A stretch of 12,377 nucleotides of DNA, taken from Pseudomonadota bacterium (GTDB taxonomy: Bacteria; Pseudomonadota; Gammaproteobacteria; Pseudomonadales; Pseudohongiellaceae). A program made the position numbers and the translations under genes. The notes beneath the pieces were generated by a model. That model was given only the letters and a program-made list of their open reading frames with translations. It did not search any database and had not been told where the DNA came from. The stretch spans positions 1 through 12,377 of the forward strand of contig JADFOC010000027.1 in assembly GCA_022563075.1 (NCBI GenBank), given 5' to 3'. This document shows, in pieces, positions 7,673 through 12,377 of this stretch; within the stretch, counting starts at the first letter, position 1; each line of letters starts with the position of its first letter.

Positions 7673-8251
7673 CTAATCGTAATGAAATGTCACGGTAAAA
7701 TATTCTTTACGTTTTGCCTGCACGCTGATGTAGTCAATGTAATGTCCGGTATTGATGAAGCGCGGAGGATGAAACCTGCTCAGTGTATAGGCTAACGGGC
7801 TTAAGTATTGCCTTGCAGGATAAGCAATAACATCTTTTACATGGATGTAATCGTTGTCTATCCCAGTAAGTGTTATACCTGTCACCAATCGATCTGAATA
7901 GGGATTTTCAATAACGCGAGTGCGCCTCGAACTACCGCCACGAATTGGTTGGCTGGTGTGACTGCGAAAGCCGTAGTCGTTGCGGTGGGCATGAGCAAAA
8001 TTTTGATCATGCCGGGGCGGCTCGCGATAGTCCTGCCGATACTCCAGATGATGGTCTCGACGACGCGGCCGGTGATCGGCAAGTATTATCGGTCGCTGCT
8101 TGGCATGCAGGAGAAAATCGACAGTCAGCTCCAGTAATAAGTCGAGTCGGTCTCCGCCGCGATGATAGTCGTCATTCGCCAGTGCTGGCGTAGCCACTAG
8201 AAGTAAGTAAAGGCCGCTGGTTACCAGGGATATCTTGCAAAATCTGATCAT
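7673..8251 (-). CDS. Secreted His/Arg-rich protein of unknown function
   Basis: I do not recognise a family. The 192-residue protein has a signal peptide (MIRFCKISLVTSGLYLLLVA, cleavage near ALA-NDD). The mature N-terminal half is highly polar, rich in His, Arg and Asp (for example RPRRRDHHLEYRQDYREPP), with thirteen histidines in the mature chain; it is probably disordered or metal-binding. The C-terminal half (from about ENPYSDRLVTGITLTGID) alternates hydrophobic and polar residues and ends YFTVTFHYD, which looks like a small beta domain. I prefer the ATG at 8251, with GAGG 9 nt upstream; a GTG at 8266 with AGGTGCA before it would add five residues. It follows the 8309 gene on the same strand by about 57 nt, so the two are probably co-transcribed. 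Confidence 0.75.
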   Translation of the reverse strand: MIRFCKISLVTSGLYLLLVATPALANDDYHRGGDRLDLLLELTVDFLLHAKQRPIILADHRPRRRDHHLEYRQDYREPPRHDQNFAHAHRNDYGFRSHTSQPIRGGSSRRTRVIENPYSDRLVTGITLTGIDNDYIHVKDVIAYPARQYLSPLAYTLSRFHPPRFINTGHYIDYISVQAKRKEYFTVTFHYD

Positions 8252-8308
8252 GATGCTGCGCCTCACTGCACCTGCATTTGGGCCAATGATACGAATCGCA
8301 GATGAACG

Positions 8309-8641
8309 TTATCTGAACAGGTGACTTAATTCGGGTGGATCAGTCAAGCTGGCGCTTCGACTCAATCCTGGTTCCCCGAATAACCGCTGTAGTTCTACCA
8401 GGACGCGCTCCGCCTCGGATGCAGGGGATTGCTCCGCATTTTCCGCGGCTTCGAGCGGCAGTTCTTCAGCAAAAAGCGCTGCCGGTTTTGATCTGGCTTG
8501 CCGTTCTGCGACATAGTCCTGCTTTATATAGGCGGTCTTGTTCGGCTTAAAGTAATCGCAGAAATTGGCCTTGTCTTGGTCCAGGATGAAGTCGGCGCGG
8601 TGTTCGCGACAGGCATCTGCAGCCGCAGAATCATAATTCAC
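8309..8641 (-). CDS. Short Cys-containing protein of unknown function, 5' end uncertain
   Basis: The only canonical start is a GTG at 8641 (110 residues), but the frame is open back to 8689. The extra 16 codons look coding: EESNFCKADLHGRIGC. Including them gives four cysteines spaced C-x9-C-x10-C-x16-C (FCKAD, GCVNYD, DACREH, NFCDYFKP), a probable small zinc-binding or redox unit. The GTG start would discard two of the four. A TAG at 8690-8692 lies immediately upstream, so the native start seems missing, mutated or non-canonical (CTG at 8662 is in frame). The second half (about residues 40-110) is charged and low in hydrophobics (RSKPAALFAEELPLEAAENA), likely helical and soluble. No signal peptide. 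It precedes the secreted His/Arg-rich gene on the same strand. Confidence 0.6.
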   Translation of the reverse strand: MNYDSAAADACREHRADFILDQDKANFCDYFKPNKTAYIKQDYVAERQARSKPAALFAEELPLEAAENAEQSPASEAERVLVELQRLFGEPGLSRSASLTDPPELSHLFR

Positions 8642-8689
8642 ACAGCCGATACGCCCGTGCAGATCGGCCTTACAGAAATTAGACTCTTC

Positions 8690-8772
8690 CTAGCGGGAAA
8701 ACGGCAGCAGCACGTGCTTAAGTTTGACCCCACTTTTCCAGCATTGCCTATTGATGCTGCGGCTTCCCACGC
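8690..8772. other. Gap with a possible mobile-element footprint upstream of the Cys-containing gene
   Basis: Read on the minus strand, this gap carries AAAAGTGGGGTCAAACTTAA and the 10-base palindrome AGCACGTGCT (8709-8718). From memory, GGGGTCAAAC-type strings recur near REP-associated tyrosine transposase genes in proteobacteria. No transposase or clear inverted repeat is present, so this is only a suspicion. Confidence 0.2.
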
Positions 8773-9327
8773 TTACCACTCCTGAAAAAAGTCACTTAAC
8801 TTGGGGTCATTCAATGTCTTGGTGCCGCCACAGATTGTACCCAGGTAGAGGAAACCTATTATTTTTTCGTTTTCGGATAGCCCCAATCCTTTCATCACCA
8901 GGGGGTTGTAGGCCATGGCGCCGGTTCTCCACATCGCACCGACACCCTGGGCGAAGGCGGCGATCAGCATGCTCTGCATCGCGGCGGCAGCGGAAAGATC
9001 TTGTTCGAACGCGGGCACCTTGGGGTGCTGTTTAGGCACGGCGACGGTGACCAGCACCAGCGGCGCCCGCAACGGTTTTTGCCGAAGCTTCTGTTTTTTC
9101 TCGATGCTGACACTGGGATCATCAGCTTCGGCAGCGCGCACAAACAGTTCGCCCAATCGCTCTCGCGATGATCCTTTGATCAACAAGAAGCGCCAGGGTC
9201 GCAACACGCCGTGATCGGCCGCCCGGAATGCGGCCTTATAGATATTGTCGAGCACCTGTTGATCCGGCAATGGATCACCGAGTTTCGGCACGGAACTTCT
9301 GGTATGTAAGGCCTCTAATGCTTGCAT
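8773..9327 (-). CDS. Nitroreductase family protein (YdjA-like)
   Basis: The product is a flavin (FMN)-dependent reductase of the short nitroreductase group, expected to work as a cytoplasmic homodimer using NAD(P)H; the physiological substrate is unknown. Motifs match E. coli YdjA closely: AADHGVLRPWRFLLIKG for the flavin loop, RAPLVLVTVAVPKQHPKVPAFEQDLSAAAAMQSM split by one strand, GVGAMWRTGA, and EKIIGFLYLGT before the C-terminus. I chose the ATG at 9327, giving MQALEALHTRSSVPKLGDPLP and 184 residues, the YdjA length. An open frame continues upstream to 9501 but that part has no recognisable similarity, and no good ribosome binding site favours it. The selected start also lacks a strong Shine-Dalgarno sequence. 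It is divergent from the radical SAM gene across 268 nt. Confidence 0.9.
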   Translation of the reverse strand: MQALEALHTRSSVPKLGDPLPDQQVLDNIYKAAFRAADHGVLRPWRFLLIKGSSRERLGELFVRAAEADDPSVSIEKKQKLRQKPLRAPLVLVTVAVPKQHPKVPAFEQDLSAAAAMQSMLIAAFAQGVGAMWRTGAMAYNPLVMKGLGLSENEKIIGFLYLGTICGGTKTLNDPKLSDFFQEW

Positions 9328-9484
9328 GGCAGGTGCTGTTGTCCAAATTGTTGACGCCGGTTCATGGCGGCGGATATCCTGGTTAGCAACAGCATAAAGC
9401 AATCGGCCCGAGGTGAAAACTGATTGAATCCTACACACTCGAGTAAGCATAAAATTCATCAGGCATAATCCGTTATGCGCAGCA

Positions 9485-9513
9485 TGAGTATTCCAGGGCA
9501 AAGATGGTATAAT
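9485..9513 (+). promoter_or_regulatory. Extended -10 promoter for the radical SAM gene
   Basis: TATAAT (9508-9513) is a perfect -10 box preceded by TGG (9505-9507), an extended -10 element. TGAGTA (9485-9490) at 17-nt spacing is a weak -35, which extended -10 promoters tolerate. Transcription would begin about 75 nt before the ATG at 9596. The rest of the gap 9328-9595 holds no gene I can support. Confidence 0.6.
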
Positions 9514-9595
9514 TTTGCGCTATGCTGTCGATATGCAATGGGTAGTCAGCCCCAAAGCCTATTGGGAAATATTTCAGGAATAACAGGAAGCAGTA

Positions 9596-11119
9596 ATGAA
9601 TTCGAAGGCAAATGTAATCGCCCTGAGCACCGAGCGGCCGGCTTATCCCCAGAGTAAGTCGCGTTGGTTCGGCTCGGTGAAGAGAGAAAAACTGCGCCTG
9701 GTCTTTGCCTTTTATTCTCCCGACGGCAATGAGATAGCGATGCCTATTGCCAGCATGTCAGCTTACCTGAAACGCGACTTCCCATCGGTGGAGGTGTTGC
9801 TGGAACCGGTGTTAATTCTACGCAGTGCCGAGCAGTATTCTCCGGCAAATTATGCCAAGACTATCAAAGAGTTAGACGCCGATCTTATTGCATTCTCTAT
9901 CATGAGTCCCCATTGGTTTCCGATGGAGCCCTATTTTGCAGAACTGAAGAAGCAGATGCCTGAGCTGCCTATTCTGATCGGTGGCTATCAGCCCATGTTG
10001 TCGCAGCAACAAACCATCGAAAATCCCAATATCGATTATATTTGTGTAGGCGATGGTGAATACGCGATCGGCAACGTCGTCCAGCACTTAAGAGGGACCA
10101 AGGATGGACCTGCCGATGGCATGTGGGAAAAGCTAGTCGACGGTTCAGTTTATCAGACAGAGCCACACCAGATAGGGGATCTGGCGGCCTTGCCCTTTCC
10201 AGACTACGACGTATTTGCCAAGGAAGATGGTTTCAATGATGTGAATTCATCCATATTCGGACCCCAGGGAGTGTTGGTGTTACCGGTAATGACCGGTCGA
10301 GGTTGCCCCTATAAATGCACTTATTGTTGCAATACTCCGATTCTGGAAGGCTGGAAAAACAAGAAAACATTTCTCCGCAAGTATGACCCAGAAGACATGG
10401 TCAATGAGCTGATTCGCCTGCGCGACAAATATGGCGTGGGTTATTTTGAATTCTGGGACGAGTTGTTCCTGTCAAACCTCAAGTTTGTGCGCGCTTTCTT
10501 CGATATTTATCAGGAAAAAGTCAAACTGCCTTTCTCCATCAATTCTCGGGTTGAGGTGATGAGTGAAAAATTTTGCACACGTGCTGCCGAGGCCGGGTGT
10601 CACACAATATGGTTCGGGATAGAAAGCGGAGACCAAGAGTTTCGCTCCAAGATGTTGGGTCGTAAGATGAGCAATCAACAGATCATCGAGGCGGCGGCCA
10701 ATTGTAAAAAGGCCGGTATAAATCGACTGACATTCAATATTGTCGGTATGCCGCTGGAGAGCGCGGAGAACATGCGGCAGACTCTGCGGCTCAATCGAAC
10801 CATAGCGCCAGAGCACTTTTTCTTCTTCCCGTATATTCCTCTACGCGGCACGCCCTTGTATGAGAAGGCGCAGGAAGAGGGCCTGTTATTAAACAACAAG
10901 AAAGAGCTGCATTATTTGTCGGCGGCCAACGACCGTGTGTTCACGCTGAATATGAAGGAATGTCCGGAGTTGCTGACCGCCGAAGAATATAATGAGATTT
11001 GCCAGGAAATGCTGTCTTTTCAAGAACGAAATAATCGTCTGGACTACAACGAAGATATTCAGAGCATCAACGACAAGCAACGAGCTACCGTGGAAGACAA
11101 GAGTTTTAGTCTGGTGTAG
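9596..11119 (+). CDS. Radical SAM protein with N-terminal cobalamin-binding-type domain
   Basis: The 507-residue protein has the two-domain layout of B12-binding radical SAM enzymes. Residues about 33-165 form a Rossmann-like domain (LRLVFAFYSPDGNEIAMPIA, LDADLIAFSIMSPHW, ILIGGYQPML, IDYICVGDGEYAI). Residues about 228-430 are the radical SAM barrel, with the 4Fe-4S motif Cys237-x3-Cys241-x2-Cys244 (GRGCPYKCTYC), WFGIESGD as the SAM-binding GE-type motif, and FNIVGMPLESAENMRQTL. Family members carry out methylations, ring closures and rearrangements by radical chemistry; the substrate here is unknown. AGGA lies 9 nt before the ATG. The gene is alone on its strand. After the TAG the same frame stays open for 38 more codons to 11236, including an internal ATG at 11141. 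Hopanoid or tetrapyrrole modification are possible but not shown. Confidence 0.9.
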   Translation: MNSKANVIALSTERPAYPQSKSRWFGSVKREKLRLVFAFYSPDGNEIAMPIASMSAYLKRDFPSVEVLLEPVLILRSAEQYSPANYAKTIKELDADLIAFSIMSPHWFPMEPYFAELKKQMPELPILIGGYQPMLSQQQTIENPNIDYICVGDGEYAIGNVVQHLRGTKDGPADGMWEKLVDGSVYQTEPHQIGDLAALPFPDYDVFAKEDGFNDVNSSIFGPQGVLVLPVMTGRGCPYKCTYCCNTPILEGWKNKKTFLRKYDPEDMVNELIRLRDKYGVGYFEFWDELFLSNLKFVRAFFDIYQEKVKLPFSINSRVEVMSEKFCTRAAEAGCHTIWFGIESGDQEFRSKMLGRKMSNQQIIEAAANCKKAGINRLTFNIVGMPLESAENMRQTLRLNRTIAPEHFFFFPYIPLRGTPLYEKAQEEGLLLNNKKELHYLSAANDRVFTLNMKECPELLTAEEYNEICQEMLSFQERNNRLDYNEDIQSINDKQRATVEDKSFSLV

Positions 11120-11236
11120 AAGCTTGCTACCGAATCGCAAATGGCCACCAAGGCTGACCCAGAGATAGCGCCCGCCATCGTGCAGAAGCCGCAAAATTCT
11201 TTATTCGCAGGGCTGAAGAACTTGTTTCACCGCTAG
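11120..11236 (+). other. In-frame open continuation after the radical SAM stop (possible tail or 31-residue peptide)
   Basis: Directly after the TAG at 11117-11119 the same frame reads KLATESQ, then Met at 11141 and MATKADPEIAPAIVQKPQNS with an amphipathic ending LFAGLKNLFHR before TAG at 11234-11236. It could be a C-terminal tail cut off by a nonsense mutation, or a 31-residue ORF starting at 11141, although no ribosome binding site precedes that ATG. A random frame of this length stays open about one time in six, so support is modest. Confidence 0.3.
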
Positions 11237-11309
11237 ACATCAAGCTTAGACCATCGACACTAAGCCAGACCCCGGCATCGCCCCTGGGGCTCGCCAGCCA
11301 TCGCTCATG

Positions 11310-12377
11310 CTAAGTAATCTGCTCCGCCGCTTTTTCCAATAATTGCTGTTCGCCGGTCAGTGCGCGATTGAATGCGCGCCAGGATATGGCCGACATCAGC
11401 AGATTTCCGCAGACGGCACCGGCAAAAAATCCGATGAGACCGAAATACAGGCTACCGACATAGGCCAGAGGGACGTAGAAAATAAAGAATCGCATAACAC
11501 TGAGGTATAAGGCGGTGAGTGGACGATGCAAGGCATTCAGCGATGAGTTGGTAAGAATGATAATCCCTTGCAGGCCGTAACCCAGAGGCATGATCCAGAT
11601 GAAGAGCTTGATGGTGGCAATCACGTCTGGCTCATCGGAAAAAGTCGCGGCAACCAGTCCAGCACTGAGGGCCAGTGCCACGTATACCAGCAGTTGCCAA
11701 CCCAGGATGAATCGAGTGGCGAGTCGGTAAGCTTGTCCAACCCGGTCAATTCTGCCCGCACCATAGTTCTGACTGACCAGAGGCGGCAGCGATGAGGACA
11801 TGGCAAGCACTATTAGGATAGCGATGGGCTCCAATCTCGCACCGACACCGAAGGCGGCCACCGCGTTGTCTCCAAACCCGGCCGCGATTGCAGTCATGAC
11901 GCCCGCAGCAATGGGTGTCAGCATATTCGCTCCGGCGGCAGGAATGCCGATTCGCATCATATCCCGGCCCGAGGAAAGCATTACGGCACGACTGGGGAAC
12001 GCCCGACTAACCAGTTCCAACTTAATCAGGAGAACATAGCTTAGGTAGCTGAAGCCAATTGTCCAAGCTACCACGGTAGCCCAGGCTGCGCCTTGAATAC
12101 CCAGCTCCGGGAAGGGCCCAAGGCCGAATATCAGCAACGGATCCAATAGTGCGTTAATCAATCCTGCGCCCGCCATCACGATACTGGGTGTCTTGGTGTC
12201 CCCATGGGCTCGAAGCACGCTATTGCCCGTCATGATGCAAACGACCAGTACGCTCCCTGGAAACCACACCATCATGTAACGACGGATCGGCAGCATCAGT
12301 TGTTCACTGGCCCCCATGAGGCCAAATATTTCATCCATGAACCACCAGCAAACAGCGACTACCGCCGTCGCCAACAG
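11310..12377 (-). CDS. MATE family multidrug/Na+ efflux transporter, C-terminal part
   Basis: The gene runs off the right edge; about 355 codons are visible and roughly 100 N-terminal residues are missing relative to the usual 450. The visible part is highly hydrophobic, with about nine membrane segments in the MATE arrangement. Recognisable pieces are GNSVLRAHGDTKTPSIVM and INALLDPLLIFGLGPFPELG from the first bundle, and the second-bundle repeat with GIPAAGANMLTPIAAGVMTA, VAAFGVGARLEPIAILIVLA and SQNYGAGRIDRV. MATE proteins export cationic drugs or metabolites in exchange for sodium or protons at the inner membrane. The substrate cannot be inferred. The first codon in the window (CTG at 12375-12377) is internal, so no start can be given. 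The stop is TAG at 11310-11312. It converges with the radical SAM gene. Confidence 0.92.
   Translation of the reverse strand: MLATAVVAVCWWFMDEIFGLMGASEQLMLPIRRYMMVWFPGSVLVVCIMTGNSVLRAHGDTKTPSIVMAGAGLINALLDPLLIFGLGPFPELGIQGAAWATVVAWTIGFSYLSYVLLIKLELVSRAFPSRAVMLSSGRDMMRIGIPAAGANMLTPIAAGVMTAIAAGFGDNAVAAFGVGARLEPIAILIVLAMSSSLPPLVSQNYGAGRIDRVGQAYRLATRFILGWQLLVYVALALSAGLVAATFSDEPDVIATIKLFIWIMPLGYGLQGIIILTNSSLNALHRPLTALYLSVMRFFIFYVPLAYVGSLYFGLIGFFAGAVCGNLLMSAISWRAFNRALTGEQQLLEKAAEQIT

Noticed and set aside
9328..9501. N-terminal extension of the nitroreductase to 9501
   Set aside because: The additional 58 residues have no similarity to the family, whose length is met by starting at 9327.
3380..11236. 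Alternative genetic code or systematic stop-codon recoding
   Set aside because: Three places show coding-like sequence beyond a stop, but they involve both TAA and TAG, and all three stop codons end well-defined genes here (TAA adhC and TSUP, TAG folD and TetR, TGA repeat protein). Independent mutations, sequence errors or chance are simpler.
11260..11305. GCCCCTGGGGC palindrome as a terminator between the radical SAM and MATE genes
   Set aside because: The loop would be one base, and no T-run follows on either strand.

Overview
The window looks like chromosomal DNA from a free-living gammaproteobacterium, probably marine or another environmental lineage. This is inferred from gene content (AspC/TyrB-type aminotransferase, proteobacterial glyoxalase I, class III alcohol dehydrogenase, PurU, a TSUP exporter, a YdjA-type nitroreductase), moderate GC, and proteobacterial ribosome binding sites and a Rho-independent terminator. 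I saw no rRNA, tRNA, CRISPR, phage or complete insertion sequence. All three standard stop codons end genes here. No gene-free stretch exceeds 300 bases; the largest gaps, 9328-9595 and 5957-6198, hold promoter and terminator signals.

Left part (1-4234) is a one-carbon and glutathione-dependent aldehyde block. Reading leftwards on the minus strand are adhC (S-(hydroxymethyl)glutathione dehydrogenase), gloA (glyoxalase I), folD (methylene-THF dehydrogenase/cyclohydrolase) and, 10 nt behind folD, an aspartate/aromatic aminotransferase cut by the window edge. purU (formyl-THF deformylase) is divergent from adhC. AdhC would oxidise glutathione-bound formaldehyde. FolD plus PurU would take methylene-THF through 10-formyl-THF to formate and free THF. 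The purU reading frame has an in-frame TAA at codon 5, between a plausible ATG start and the conserved start of the ACT domain.

Middle part (4303-7541): a small exported rhodanese-fold protein with Asp at the catalytic Cys position, a TauE/SafE-type permease, and a small secreted protein built from three exact 35-residue repeats, closed by a strong terminator. Then a TetR regulator with a 44-residue N-terminal extension, convergent with a lysophospholipid acyltransferase-like gene.

Right part (7673-12377): two minus-strand genes of unknown function (a His/Arg-rich secreted protein and a short Cys-containing protein whose 5' end looks damaged), a YdjA-like nitroreductase, a plus-strand cobalamin-binding-type radical SAM protein with its own promoter, and the C-terminal three quarters of a MATE efflux protein entering from the right edge. 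The radical SAM frame stays open for 38 codons past its TAG.
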